Below, piece after piece: positions 1 through 12,931 of a stretch of 64,000 nt of DNA; position 1 is the stretch's first letter, and the number at the start of each line of letters is the position of its first letter. The stretch is from positions 358,109,863 to 358,173,862 of the forward strand of contig CM060915.1 of the NCBI GenBank assembly GCA_030737875.1. Reading direction: 5' to 3'. Origin of the DNA: Allium sativum (Eukaryota; Streptophyta; Magnoliopsida; Asparagales; Amaryllidaceae). Position numbers and translations under genes: made by a program. The notes below the pieces were generated by a model. The model was given only the letters and a program-made list of their open reading frames with translations. It was not told where the DNA came from and ran no database searches.

Positions 1-484
1 TATGCTAATACACGCGTAGATCTTGACCTATTCTCAATGCTATTCACACTCCTTTTTTCCCGGATCGGATGCCACGTACCCCATCACGAACCAGTCTTCC
101 CAGAAGCTCTCCTACAGCTATAAATACACCATTTGAAGGCATTTTCAAGGATCTTTTGGCTCTAACTCCTCACTGCTTCCACATTGCTCTCTACAAAGCA
201 ATTTCAGCAGCAAAGGAGCCAAATTCCACATTATAACATGAGGATTTTGTGTATAATCTTATGATTTCTTACCCCTTTTCATTGTAAACACGAGGATTTC
301 GTGTATAAACCGAGAGAATTGTACTTGTAACTTCTTAGGATTTAAGAAGGGATAAAGTGGACATAGGCTTGGTTCGAGCCGAACCACTATAAAAACTTCG
401 TGTGTCTCCTCTTTATTTACTGTTTTCTGCATTCTGTGATCTGTGATCAACAATTGGGTGTTAGGCCCAGATTTTGGTCTAACA
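1..484 (+). repeat. TR-GAG-1 LTR 1, 3' part
   Basis: This is the last 484 bp of an LTR that is about 990 bp elsewhere in the chain; the window edge cuts it. It carries the likely promoter TATA box at 119-126, a second TATAAAA at 388, and a perfect small hairpin GGTTCG-AGC-CGAACC at 371-385. It ends in TCTAACA at 484, just before the primer site. Confidence 0.85.
119..126 (+). promoter_or_regulatory. TATA box of LTR 1
   Basis: TATAAATA occurs at the same place in all five LTRs (also 3739-3746, 21924-21931, 25556-25563 and 30955-30962), about 360 bp before the LTR end. It is the likely start signal for transcription of the element. Confidence 0.6.
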
Positions 485-487
485 TTT

Positions 488-506
488 TGGCGCGCCAGGT
501 AAGGGG
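488..506 (+). other. Primer binding site, unit 1
   Basis: TGGCGCGCCAGGTAAGGGG lies 3 bp after the LTR end. The same signal follows LTR 2 (4109-4127, one change), LTR 3 (22287-22305) and LTR 4 (25919-25937, decayed to TGGCAAGCC). Its form fits Tat-type elements; I did not assign the donor tRNA. Confidence 0.7.
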
Positions 507-554
507 GCACACAACAACTTCAACTTCTGCTTGGATTTTTTGGCTACTGGATAA

Positions 555-2260
555 ATGGCAATCGAAAGGAAGAAGATTGGAACTTCTGCTCATGCTGATG
601 ATGCTGACGCTGAAGACACAAAGAACGAGGCACGCCAGGAAGCTTCCTCTCATGGAGATCCTTCTGCATACTTAACCATAGATGAGATGGACGGAGTTCT
701 CACTAAACTAAGAGATCATATGGCACGACAAGATGATCTCCTCCAGAAACAATAGGAAATGATCAACCAATTCTTCGCTCGGATTGATGGAAGGCCGAGC
801 AACGCTCAAGTCATTGGAAATGAAGCCATAGAAGCGGCTCGGGCATCACATGGACTCGGGGGCAACCCCCTCGTTATTGGAAATGCACAGTGACCGACTT
901 CGGCTCCAGATCGGATGGATATCGGAGCGCAAACTCTCACTCAACTACAGCAGGGATCGACTCGTGACAGGCCACCAACACCGGGTCGGATCGCCCCTCC
1001 TCAGTTCGCTCCCCACGAACCACGATCCGGCCTTCACGAACCTGCCTCACGAACCGACCCCCTTGAACCGGCTCGGGTTGACACCCTCGATCCGCGAGCC
1101 GCGATCCCCAGGCAACAGCTCACCAACAGCTTTCATCCTCTCCTGCATTCAACGCTGGGGGCACCAACTCTGATTTTGGTAGTTTGCAACTGCTTTTTGA
1201 AGGCAATCGACTCACTGATCTGATTCAACGCCTCTCGAGAGGCCGCACCTATCAGAATGACGTGGATGACGTCAATCACAACCCATTCACTCAAGAAATC
1301 AGGAATTCCCGCAATCCCCCAGATTTCAAGCTCCCACAACTGGAGCCATACAATAGTACGACAGATCCTACCGTGTTCCTAATGTGCTACAAACGGCATA
1401 TGGAAGTTCAATCGGCATTGGAAAACGTCATGGCTAAGTGTTTTCCCCTCTTTCTGACTGATATAGCAGCCATGTGGATTCGGTAGCTAGAAACGGAATC
1501 GATCAACAACTGGAATATGTTGGTCTCTCGCTTCCTTGAACAGTTTCAGGTCCACATCGCACAACCCAAGAACGTCATGTCACTCACCACAATCAAGCAG
1601 AGGCCTAGAGAAACTCTGCGCTCATTTCTGGAAAGATTCAACGTTACGGCAGCATCAGTTGACTGACCTAAACCATCGACGGTACTAATGGCAGCGGTAT
1701 CTGGTGTCTTGGATAATACGGAATTAAAAAAATATTTGTACCGAGATCCACCCGGAAATCTCAGCGAATTCTACCTTGAAGCAGACAAAATTCTGCGGGA
1801 AGAAGATGCAACCTCCGAGAAGAAATTTCTCGATGTCAACATGCTTAAAGACGGAGAACCGTCTGATTCTGGAAATAGCAAAGGAAAAGCCGCCGTCAAG
1901 AATGACCGCAACACTCAGCCTCGGAGAGGGCCCAGGTATGAAAAGTGCACGGAACTCAATGCCCCACTCTCAAACATCTATCTGGACACGAACGTTGCTA
2001 TCTCCTACCCAAAGCCTCCTAGGAGGGAGCCATCACAAAGAGAACGTGATTCTGGATAGCACTGCATATTCCACGACATGGATGGTCATGACACCAATAA
2101 CTGTAGACATCTTCATGATCTGATTGAGGAACGGGTTAGACGTAGAGAGCTACCTGAATACGTGATACCACCAATAGCGCTCGCACCTGCGTTGCCACCT
2201 CCTACTCCCCGGAGAGGGAATGACCCTGGATCGAGCTCTCGTGGGCTCATTATCAACTGA
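555..2260 (+). pseudogene. gag: Retrotransposon gag, unit 1, disrupted
   Basis: This is a Ty3/Gypsy Gag (capsid-nucleocapsid) polyprotein. The ATG at 555 is shared with the other units. The order is a charged N-terminus (MAIERKK...), a proline- and arginine-rich spacer, a Retrotrans_gag-like core (FKLPQLEPYN, then MAKCFPLFLTDIAAMWIR), a basic linker and a zinc-knuckle variant C-x2-H-x4-H-x4-C near the end. Breaks are TAG at 753, TGA at 891, a frame change between about 1085 and 1180, TAG at 1484 and a stop at 2057. The first two are C-to-T changes at CAG and CGA, as expected from decay of methylated cytosine. A working Gag would package element RNA; this copy cannot make a full protein. Confidence 0.85.
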
Positions 2261-3107
2261 TATGGATGAGATCAGCTTTCATTTTCTGCATTCCTTAGGC
2301 TTTATGATTTGTTTTTTCTTTCATTAGATTTTCCGATTGGTTGAATCAAAGTACACACGTACGGGGTTAGGATGTAGCCCCAAAGCGCGCTCTGAACTTG
2401 GTGTCAAACCAGTCGAGGTTTGATTTGGTTTTGCATTTTTACATGAATAAGGACTTTACAAGCATGGATTATGTTTGGAGAATTTAAGTACCTTGTCAGG
2501 ATGTGGCAGGATCCTCAACTTTGGTTAAAGTATGGCTTATACTTATTATGGAACTCTAGGTATGGACTATGCCTAGGGACGGACTATCTTGTCAAGCTGT
2601 GGAAAGCATAGATCTACTTCAGGTCTGAGTATGGTTTATACTCACTTTGGAATCTTAAGTATGGATTATACTTAGGAACGACAAATGGTCTTGTCAGGGC
2701 GTGACAAAGGAAATCAGGTATGGATTATACTCGGTTTGAACTCCAGGGTGTGGATTATTCCCAGCAAACGGTCTTGTAAGGATGTGACAAACGAAATCGA
2801 CTATGGATTATACTCGATTTGGACTTCTGGGTATGGATTATGCCTGGAAATGTTGGCCCTTGCCAGGATTTGGCAGGATGACTCAAACGTCCCTCGAGTA
2901 TGTTTTATGCTCATTAGACGAGAAAAATTTCTCTAGGATTTGGCACATTTGTTTTTCCTTTATATCTTTACAGGTATGGATTATATCTGTAGCTGGCAGA
3001 CCCGACAAGGTCATGGCATTATCGAATTTCTATGGCTTATAGATTTCCTGGACTATCCAGAACACATCTTCCTTCAACCAGCAAGATATGTTCCGGGGGG
3101 TCAAACT
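2261..3107 (+). other. Unit 1 3' non-coding hairpin array and polypurine tract
   Basis: There is no ORF of note. The stretch is a chain of short inverted repeats, each with a 5-base loop of the GGATT kind and its own stem, for example CAAGCAT-GGATT-ATGTTTG at about 2459 and TGAGTAT-GGTTT-ATACTCA near 2631. It begins with CAAACC/GGTTTG and GGGGTTA-GGATG-TAGCCCC hairpins. It ends with GGGGGG at 3095-3100, the likely polypurine primer for plus-strand synthesis, just before LTR 2. Confidence 0.7.
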
Positions 3108-4105
3108 TGTTGACACACTTTTTGGTAAAAGCTATCACACTGAATATCTTGATAGCATCGCGCTCGGATATGGAGATCATCGTCAGAAGACAGGCAGCGA
3201 TTTGGTCAAAGTCGCATCACGAACAAAGAAAGGCCCGAAACTCCTATCAGATGACCTCTTTTGGGCCCGAAAACAGCAATTACGGAGCAACGCTTCGTAA
3301 CTCTTGTGGATCTCTGAATTAGCTTCAATTTGAGCTTTGGGTTGGCTCAATCAGACTTATGGTCTGAAAGTTATGCCCGTTTCCGTAGACTGGTGTAATC
3401 TGGCAATTTCCTGGATAAAACAACGAAGCGTCACAAGATTGGAGTATGGCTCATGCATCCTCGAATCGCCCCTCATCGGACCGCCTCCTTCGGCTCATGG
3501 TACACCTCCTGATCACGACCTGACCGTGGACACCAGTTTCCCACTCCAGCTCACGACCAGACTTCGGTTCGTGGAAACCGCATCACGACCCGACCCCATG
3601 ACCACGAACCGACCACCGAATCTGCTAATACACGCGTAGATCTTGACCTATTCTCAAGGCTATTTACACTCCTATTTTCCCGGATCGGATGCCATGTACC
3701 CCATCACGAACCAGTCTTCCCAGAAGCTCTCCTACAGCTATAAATACACAATTTGAAGGCATTTTCAAGGATTTTTTGGCTCTAACTCCTCATAGCTTCC
3801 ACCATTGCTCTCTACAAAGCAATTTCAGCAGCAAAGGAGCCAAATTCCACATTATAGCACGAGGATTTCGGGTACAATCTTATTGTTTCTTACCCCTTTT
3901 CATTGTAAACACGAGGATTTTGTGTATAAACCGAGAGAATTGTACTTGTAATTTCTTAGGATTTAAGAAAGGATAAAGTGGACGTAAGCTTGGTTCGAGC
4001 CTAACCACTATAAAAACTTCGTGTGTCTCCTCTTTATTTACTGTTATATGCATTCGATGATCTGTGATCTATAATTGGGTGTTAGGCCCAGATTTTGGTC
4101 TAACA
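3108..4105 (+). repeat. TR-GAG-1 LTR 2 (shared by units 1 and 2)
   Basis: This 998-bp LTR runs from TGTTGACA to TCTAACA. It contains a 9-bp hairpin TTACGGAGC-AAC-GCTTCGTAA (3280-3300, one G-T pair), a TATA box at 3739-3746 and a primer site at 4109-4127. It serves as 3' LTR of unit 1 and 5' LTR of unit 2. Confidence 0.88.
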
Positions 4106-4175
4106 TTTTGGCGTGCCAGGTAAGGGGGCACACGACAACTTCAACTTCTGCTTGGATTTTTTGGCAATTGGATAA

Positions 4176-5879
4176 ATGGAAATCGAAAGAAAGAAGATGG
4201 GAACTTCTGATCATGCAGATGATGCTGACGCTTAAGACACAAAGAACGAGGCAAGCCAGGAAGCTTCCTGTTATGGAGATCCTTCTACATACTTGACCAG
4301 AGACGAGATGGACGGAGTTCTCACTGAACTAAGAGATCAGATAGCACGGCAAGATGATCTCCTCCAGAAACAATAGGAAATGATCAACCAATTCTTCGCT
4401 CGGATCGATGGAATGCTGAGCAACGCTCAAGTCACTGGAAATGAAGCCACAGAAGCGGCTCGGGCATCACATGGACTCGAGGGCAACCTCCTCGTTATTG
4501 GAAATGCACAGCGACCGACTTCAGCTCCAGATCAGATGGATACCGGAGCACAAACTCTCACTCAACTGCAGCAGGGATCGGCTCGTGACAGGCCACCAGC
4601 ACTGGATCGGATCGCCCCTCCTCAGTTCGCTCCCCACGAACCACGATCCGGCCTTCACGAACCTGCCTCACGAATCGACCCCCTCGAACCGGGTCAGGTC
4701 GCCACCCTCGATCGCGAGCCGCGATCCCCAGGCAAAAGCTCACCAACAGCTTTCATCCTCTCCTGCATTCAACGCTGGGGGCATCAGCTCTGGTTTTGGT
4801 AGTTTGCAACAACTTTTTAAAGGCAATCGACTCGCTGATCTGATTCAATGCCTCTCGAGAGGACGCACCTATCAGAATGACGTGGATGACGTCAATCACA
4901 ACCCATTCACTCAGGAAATCAGGAATTCCCGCAATTCCCCGGATTTCAAGCTCCCACAACTGGAGCCATACAACGGCAGGACGGATCTTACCGTGCACCT
5001 GATGCGCTACAAAAGGTATATGGAAGTTCAATGGGCATCGGAAAACGTCATGGCTAAGTGTTTTCCCCTCTTTCTGACTGATATAGCAACCATGTGGATT
5101 CGGCATCTAGAAACGGAATCGATCAACAGCTGGAATATGTTGGTCGCTCGCTTCCTTGAACAGTTTCGGGTCCACGTCGCACGACCCAAGAACGTCATGT
5201 CACTCACCACAATCAAGCAGAGGCCTAGAGAAACTCTGCGCTCATTTCTGGAAAGATTCAACGTTGCGGTAGCATCAGTTGACCGACCTGAACCATCGAT
5301 GGTACTAATGGCAGCGGTATCCGATGTCTTGGATAGTACGGAGTTCTAAAAAACTTTGTACCGAGATCCACCATGAAATCCTGGCGAATTCTACCTTGAA
5401 GCAGAAAGATTTCTGCGGGAAGAAGATGCAACCTCCGAGAAGAAAGTTCTCGATGTCAACATGCTAAAAGACGGAGAACCGTCTAATTCTGGAAATGGCA
5501 AAGGAAAAGCCGCCTTCAAGAATGACCGCAACACTCATCCCCGGAGAGGGCCCAGGTATGAAAAGTACACTGAACTCAATGCCCCACTCTCAGACATCTA
5601 TCTGGACACGAACGGTGCTATCTCCTACCCAAAGCCTCCCAGGAGGGAGCCATCACAAAGAGAACGTGATTCTGGAAAGCACTGCATATTCCACGACATG
5701 GATGGTCATGACATCAATGACTGTAGACATCTTCGCTATCTAATTGAGGAACGGGTTAGACGTGGAGAGCTACCCGAGTACGTGATACCACCAACAGCGC
5801 CCCACCTACGCTGCCACCTCCTACTCCCCGGAGAGGGAATGACCCTGGATCGAGCTCTCGTGGGCTCATTATCAACTGA
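4176..5879 (+). pseudogene. gag: Retrotransposon gag, unit 2, disrupted
   Basis: This has the same gag as unit 1, starting at the equivalent ATG. Breaks are TAA at 4233, TAG at 4374 (the same CAG-to-TAG change as units 1 and 5), a frame change near 4720, a stop at 5347-5349 where a lysine codon stood, and a small deletion near 5805 that shifts the last residues. The core (DFKLPQLEPYNGRTD to RETLRSFLERFNVAVASVD) and the knuckle HCIFHDMDGHDINDC are readable. It is followed by the usual hairpin region, which is cut short at 6647 by the Athila element. Confidence 0.85.
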
Positions 5880-6647
5880 TCTGGATGAGATCAGCTTTCA
5901 TTTTCTGCATTCCTTAGGCTTTAAGATTTGTTTTTGCTTTCATTAGATTTTCCGATTGGTTGAATCAGAGTACACACGTACGGGTTTAGGATGTAGCCCC
6001 AAAGCGCGCTCTGAACTTGGTGTCAAACCAATCGGGGTTTGATTTGGTTTTGTATTTTGAATTGAATAAGGACTTTCCAAGCATGGATTATGTTTGGAGA
6101 ATTTAAGTATCTTATCAGGATGTGGCAGGATCCTCAACTTCGGTTAAAGTATGGCTTATACTTATTATGGAACTCTAGGTATGGATTATGTCTAGGGACG
6201 GACTATCTTGTTAGGCTGTGGCAACCATAGATCTACTTTAGGTCTGAGTATGGTTTATACTCACTTTGGAATCTTAAGTATGGATTATACTTAGGAATGA
6301 CAAATGGTCTTGTCAGGATGTGACAAAAGAAATCAGGTATGGATTATACTCGGTTTGAACTACTGGGTGTGGATTATGCCCTGCAAATGGTCTTGTCAGG
6401 ATGTGATAAAAGAAATCGGGTATGGATTATACTCGATTTGGACTTCTGGGTATGGATTATGCCTGGAAATGTTGGCCCTTGCCAGGATTTGGCAGGATGA
6501 CTCAAACGTCCCCTGAGTATGGTTTATGCTCATTAGACGCCGAAGCATGATTTATGCTCAGAAAATTTGAACAATATCTCTAGGATTTGGCACGTTTGTT
6601 TTTCCTTTATCTCTTTACAGGGATGGATTATATCTATAGCTAGCAAC
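5880..6647 (+). other. Unit 2 3' non-coding hairpin array, truncated
   Basis: The same hairpin chain as in the other units is present, including TCAAACC/GGTTTGA near 6024, CCAAGCAT-GGATT-ATGTTTGG near 6078 and TTGTCA-GGATG-TGACAA near 6310. It stops at 6647 in the segment that reads TATATCTGTAGCTGG elsewhere, where the Athila LTR begins. The G-rich tract and LTR that should follow are missing. Confidence 0.7.
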
Positions 6648-7944
6648 TGTAAAATCCGTTCGGCTTTCCTAAACAACAAGGATTGTTGTAGATGGTGTCA
6701 AACTTTAGGACCAATAATATTTTAATTAATAAATCCAATCAAGTTATTCCAGGATTTTGATTGATTGAAAACACAGAAAGTAACAGCAAATAAAAAGAGA
6801 TTTATATAATAAGAGAAAGCAATTAGGGGATAATGACATAGATTGGATTCACACTCATCAATAGCCAATAAATAAATATAGATCTAATTCATGTTTCTGT
6901 CACACACATGAATAAACGATAATTAGGTTCTCAGAAACAAATAAGTAAATAACAACAAGCATAGCCTATGCAGGAGCTGAGCTCTTAAACAACCATAGAC
7001 TATCAGGACAGATTCACTAATTAATTTCTAAAACCCTAAAATTAGATATAAATCTGATAATTGTTAGATCGAACACGAATATACCCTGTGAAGGAGCATA
7101 GCTCTTAAAAGACACATAATATGAAGGTTCATATCTAACCCTTGATTCAGATCTAGATCTACATGTATATAGTCCTCATCTATTGGCTATGTGATTCATG
7201 TTGAATCATATCTATTAGCGTCATCACCCCCTAATCAAAGGGAATTAGCTAGACATAGCTAAAGAAGAAGAGAAACATAAACTAAATAACATGAAAATAA
7301 ATAAAATAAAATAAAATAACAATTGAGAGAAAGAAAGAAGAAGAGTTTTATTCCAAGAAGAGAATTACAGAATAAAACTAAGTGTGTTTTTCAATGAATG
7401 AGATACAATGTATATATAGCTGATATGACAAAGACTACTTGGCAAATTCCACAATATGGGACAAAACCACTTTTTCAAAATAGCACATAAATCAAATAGC
7501 TCAGTGTGAACGCGTGCAACGCATGAATGAGAAGCCTTGCAAATTAAATGATATGGGACAAATAACATAGCCCAATTAGCAACTAGACCAATGTGAATGC
7601 GTGCAAATGTCATGGAAAATAGGTTGCGAGCTTCAACTCCAATTGCCTTGAGAATGAATAACAACTACAAATGATCACTATGGAATAACATTGAATCTTG
7701 TCTTTAAAATATGCAGCAGAAGGCGATTGAATAGCACTTTTTCTTCAGGTCTTCAAGCTTTAATCCAGCTCTAAAATTCAACACTCTTCTTGCACAAATT
7801 CTTCAAGCATTTCAACAATTAAGTGCATTAATCCATTCATAAAAAATAATCTGTAAACACAACTATAAATGCACAGTATCAATTATTTAAAAGATAAAAT
7901 AAGACAAATATGCGGATAAAATATACACATTTACGTGTATATCA
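6648..7944 (-). repeat. Athila 3' LTR
   Basis: On the plus strand it reads TGTAAAATCCG to CGTGTATATCA, so in element sense it runs TGATATACACG to GGATTTTACA. It is near-identical to 17701-18982 with scattered substitutions and one short repeat-length change near 7300. Confidence 0.87.
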
Positions 7945-7960
7945 AATACCCCCACACTTA
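7945..7960 (-). other. Athila polypurine tract
   Basis: In element sense, AAGTGTGGGGGTATT lies directly before the 3' LTR. This is the usual position and form of the plus-strand primer in Athila elements. Confidence 0.65.
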
Positions 7961-9800
7961 TCTTTTTATTCGTCCTCGAATAAATTAAACTAAGATATGT
8001 CACACTTTCGTAGGAAACACGATTGCATTTAGCGTATGCAACAAGCCGTTAAACCTCTGGGTGTCCCCAGTAGGATGAGTGTTGTCTCATGAGGGTTTTC
8101 AGCGGATACAAAATCCAAAGCGTCTTATGTATGCGGATTAATCAAACATTATATTTAAGGTCTTTCACATTCCAAGGACTTTACCTAACTCCAATAATAA
8201 CGGTTCAATCCCAAATTGTCCATCCCATTGTTGGTGCAAAAATGAATAAAAAATTTCAAGTTGAATCGTAATTCCTTGATAACACTGTAATTGCCTTGAA
8301 GGTTAAGAGCGTGGTGTCAACCAAAGTTTTACATATCGACAATGTGCACCCAATCATTTATTCAACTTTTTTTTTCTGAATAATTTTGCACCAGTGTATC
8401 CGTAATGTATTGGATATGAGTTATGCATAGATGAAGGAGAATTTTGTAAGTTCTAAAAATATTCTACATAAGAGGGCAAGTGTATTAGTTAAACTTCAGG
8501 CTACAAAAGATAAAGTGATACTAAGGCACATATGAACATTTTTATTTCCTTTCATCTCCTCTACTACAATCCTCACTTCCAAGTAAGGTATGATGGATGT
8601 GGATGGAATGGAAATGAATGCTTTATAGTCAAGAATGATGAATGACTATTTTATTCTGAGAGACTCTCTCTTTATTCATTTTTTTTCTTCTTTTTTCTTT
8701 CTTTTTTTCTTTTGCATGATGAATGATGAATGGAGATGGAATGAAATGATACCGTATATTATTTCATTTGATTCCTCCTCTACTAAGCGAATCATAACCA
8801 ACACTTCATGAAAGGAGAGTTTTGAGCTCTATTTACTCTACTTCTATAACCTTAATTCAACACACAAGTCTAGATTGATGTTATACAAAAAACTGAAAGG
8901 AATGATAAGCAAAATTTCATAAGATAGATAACCCATATAAAATAATATGTGGTATATGGTTATCCTACCTTAAAACAAGTACGGAGTGGGTAGTGTAATA
9001 CTAGTATAAAAAGTGACGTTTCTAAACCTTTGAAAATAAACCAGTACAAGGTTCTTAAATATACCCATATAAGAAAAACTTGTCGAAACATGGATGTAAT
9101 TCGACTAAAACTTGGGTTTGAATAATGTGGGGTATCGAAGAAGAACGCTACAACGAGTCATTTCTCCTTAATTGGGCCAAGTGGATTTTAGAACTTACGA
9201 TTTTGAAAATTTGAGTGGAAAAGAAGATATTATGCATGAAAATGAACTCAGAAAATCCAACAAATGCAGGTGCAAAATCTTTTTTGTTTTTTTGATTATT
9301 TTTACTTGCACATTCTGATATGTATAACAAAGATTGACACGCTTACTCCAGAACACGACTAACGTCTGCACAATCTCAAGCTAGCATCTTAAAAAGACAA
9401 ATTACGACTCAATGAATAAATGATGTTCATTCCCATCACCCAACAATTCAACTTATCAAACAAGAACCAAGGTGTTATTTATGAATTTAAGTTATTCCTT
9501 GTTCAATGAATGGCCTAATTCATAACATTTGATTGCTGATGTAATGTAAATTCCCCTCCCCCCTCCCCCACACTTGAGTGTGACTGTGTCCTCACAGTCT
9601 TAATCAGACATATCTTAGTGAAAGGAAAAATAAAATAATATTTACATATGTTCAAAAGAGGGTTAGTGCGTCTTACCGAATGTAATGTGGCTCATGGAGG
9701 ACCATGAGCTCTTCCTCTTGGTTTGGTATTGGTTACAAGTAAGGTTAAAGGCGTTGACCATTGACCTTATAGGATGATCCATTGGTTGGATTCTCAATTT
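7961..9800 (-). other. Athila region between integrase and 3' LTR, non-coding
   Basis: This is AT-rich sequence with no convincing protein. In many Athila elements an env-like ORF lies here; I see none. A second G-rich tract in element sense (plus-strand C-run at 9553-9571, next to CACACTTGAGTG) resembles an internal polypurine tract. Pyrimidine runs lie near 8660-8710. Confidence 0.5.
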
Positions 9801-12800
9801 TTACCGTACCATACGGAAAAACAGTCTGTATATGTAAGGTCCTGTCCATTTAGATTTTAACTTACCCGGAAATAAATGCAGTTTTGAGTCATATAACAGA
9901 ACTTTTTGACCTGACATGAAAGTTTTACGTAAAATTGATTTATCATGAAAAACTTTCGTTTTGTCCTTATAGATTCGTTCATTTTCATAAGAATCATTTC
10001 GAATTTCATCAAGTTCATTAAGCTGAAGTTTTCTAAGTTCACCTGCTTGCTCTAAGTCGAGATTTAAAGTTTTTATTGCCCATAACGCCCTATGTTCGAG
10101 TTCAACTGGCAGGTGACATGGCTTACCAAAAATTAACAGATAAGGGGACATACCTTAGTTTGTTTTGAAAGCGGTACGGTAAGCCCAAAGAGCGTCGGTT
10201 AACTTTTGGGACCGGTCTTTGCGATTTCGATTCACAGTTTTCTCAAGGATTTACTTAATCTGCCTATTCGATACCTCAACCTGCCCACAAGTTTGAGGGG
10301 TGGTAAGGAGTGGATAACTTGTGGGTTATCGAATACTTTCTCATAAGGGCTTCAAAAGAACGATTACAGAAGTGTGTCCTGTTATCACTGATTATTGTGC
10401 GAGGTGTGCCAAACCTAGAGAAGATATTTTCTTTCAAGAAGCCCACAACAACCTTGTTATCGTTTGTTTTGCATGGAACAGCTTCGACCCATTTAGAAAC
10501 ATAATCTACTGCTAAGAGAATGTAATGGTTCCCAAAAGAATTAGGGAAGGGTCCCATGAAGTCTATACCCCAAACATCAAAAATTTCGACCTCTAGAATG
10601 GGGTTTAGGGGCATCATATTCCATTTAGAAATTTTCCATAAGAATTGACATCGATCACAAGTTTTGCAAAATTCATACGCGTCTTTGAAAAGGTTGGGCC
10701 AGTAGAAACCCGATTGGAGAACCTTCTCGGCTGTCTTTTTGGGACCGAAGTGACCACCACAGGCTTGGTCATGACAGAAAGAGAGGACACTGTGAGTTTC
10801 AGTGTCGGGAACACACCTTCAAATGATTTGATCGGGACAATACTTGAAAAGATAGGGGTCATCCCAGAAGAAATGTTTCACTTGGGAAAAGAACTTGTGT
10901 TTATCCTGCTTGGACCAAAAAGATGGGGTTTGCTTGGTGACTAAGTAGTTGACAATGTCAGCGAACCAAGGATCAGTGGATAGAGAAAATAACGGTTCAT
11001 CTGGGAAATTCTCGTTGATCGGAAGAGAAGAAGATGGGGCATTTGGAAGACGAGACAAGTGGTCCGCAATAACGTTGTCAGATCCTTTTTTATCCTTAAT
11101 GGTAAGGTCAAATTCTTGAAGTAAAAGGATCCAACGAACGAGACGAGCCTTAACATCCTTCTAAGAGAAAAGGTACCTAAGTGCAGAATGATCAGTACGA
11201 ACAGTGATGTGTGAGCCAACTAGAAAAGGTTTGAATTTTTCTAAAGCAAAAACGACTGCCAAGAGTTCCTTTTCAGTGGTCGTATAATTGATTTGAGCGT
11301 CGTTCAGAGTCTTACTCGCGTAGTAAATGACATGAAGAATCTTATCGATATGTTGTCCTAAGACAGCACCAACAGCAAAATTCGAGGCGTCACACATGAT
11401 TTCAAAAGGCAGCTTCCAATTAGGAGAGCAGATGATCGGGGGGGAGACAAGTTCATTTTTAAGATGCTCAAAAGATGAAATGCAATCAGAATTGAAGTCG
11501 AAAGGAACATCCTTACCAAGAAGACTGGTCAAAGGTCGAGTGATTTTGCTAAAATCCTTTATAAAGCGACGATAGAAGCCAGCATGACCTAAAAAGGATC
11601 GGATGTCCTTAACGGATTTGGGAATGGGAAGATTCGAGATAACCTCAATTTTGGCTTTGTCTACTTCAATTCCTTTATTAGAGATGACCTGTCCTAAAAC
11701 AATGCCAAGTTTGACCATGAAGTGACACTTTTCCCAATTAAGCGTTAAGTATTTATCTTTGCAACGGTTAAGAACAAGATCCAGGTGATGTAAATACTCA
11801 GTGTAAGAATCCCCGAAGATGAAAAAAATCATCCATGAACACTTCCAAAAACCGCTCGATCATATCAGAAAAAGTGCTAATCATGCACCTCTAAAAGGTT
11901 GCAGGTGCATTACAGAGACCAAAAGGCATACGACGGTACGCAAATGTACCAAATGGGCAAGTGAAAGTGGTCTTCTCTTGGTCCTCAAGAGCGATAGGGA
12001 TTTGATTGTAGCCCAAGTACCCATCAAGGAAACAATAGTACTAGTGACCGACTAGTCGTTCTAACATTTGATCGATAAATGGCAGAGGGAAATGATCCTT
12101 ACATGTTGCAGCGTTAAGTTTCCTATAGTCAATGCAGACACGCCAACCGGTCTGGGTGCGGGTTGGGATAAGCTCCTTAGCTTCATTTTGGATCACAGTA
12201 ATCCCTGATTTCTTAGGTACGACATGAATCAGACTAACCCATTGACTATCAGAAATTGGGTAGATGATTCCATTGTCAAGACATTTACGGATTTCAGCAC
12301 GAACTGCTTCTTTCATTATGGGGTTTGGTCGACGCTGGGGAACACGAGTGGGTTTGGCATCATCTATAAGGTGGATTCGATGTTGAACTATCGAAGGACT
12401 AATCCCCTTAATATCATCCATGGACCAACCAATTTCCTCCTTATTTTTCTTAAAGATGGGAAGGAGCAATTGTTCCTGCTCTAAAGTAAGGTCAGAAGCG
12501 ATAATGACAGGAAAAGTTTCATTGTCTCCTACGTAAGCGTACTTAAGATGACTGGGCAGCACTTTGAGGTCAGATTTTGAGGACGACTCAACTAAAGAAA
12601 TTGGTTGAGGGATAGACTCAATTGTGAGTGGCTCGACAGGAATCGAATCAGAGACATTTTCGGGAATATCTTGAAACAAAGTTTCGTAATTTGATTCAAT
12701 TTCGTTATTCAGATGGTCCACCTCAGATTCATTATCGTGGACAGCATGGATTTCAGAAAACTGGTCCACATAAGAGTTAGGAGATTTTTCAGTTCTAAAG

Positions 12801-12931
12801 ATGTTTAGCTCGACAGTCATGTTACCGAAAGAAAGTTTCATAGACCCATTTCTACAGTTGATAAGCGCATTAGAGGTTGCTAAGAAGGGTCGTCCTAGAA
12901 TCAAAGGGGTCTGGTTTGCAGGATTGCTTAC
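9801..12931 (-). pseudogene. pol: Athila pol: protease end, RT, RNase H, integrase; broken
   Basis: Reading down the minus strand: the protease C-terminus ILGRPFLATSNALI, an acidic linker, the RT start (GWRVCIDYRKLNAAT, HFPLPFIDQML) up to 12041, then the RT palm with FMDD at about 11830. A one-base length change in a T-run right after FMDD breaks the frame. RNase H follows (MCDASNFAVGAVLGQ, YYASKTLNDAQINYTTTEKE), then an H2C2-like zinc domain, integrase ([31 protein letters not shown]) and an integrase C-terminal part ([20 protein letters not shown], 10151-9801). At least five frame breaks are present. The enzymes would copy RNA to DNA and insert it; this copy is dead. Confidence 0.85.

Noticed and set aside
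361..390. tRNA-like GGTTCGAGCC motif
   Set aside because: It is part of the small LTR hairpin GGTTCG-AGC-CGAACC repeated in all LTRs; no cloverleaf surrounds it.
7365..7664. 99-codon minus-strand ORF in the Athila LTR (also 18413-18739)
   Set aside because: It lies inside the LTR and is shared only because the LTRs are copies; no known domain. It may be translated by chance, but I cannot support it as a gene.
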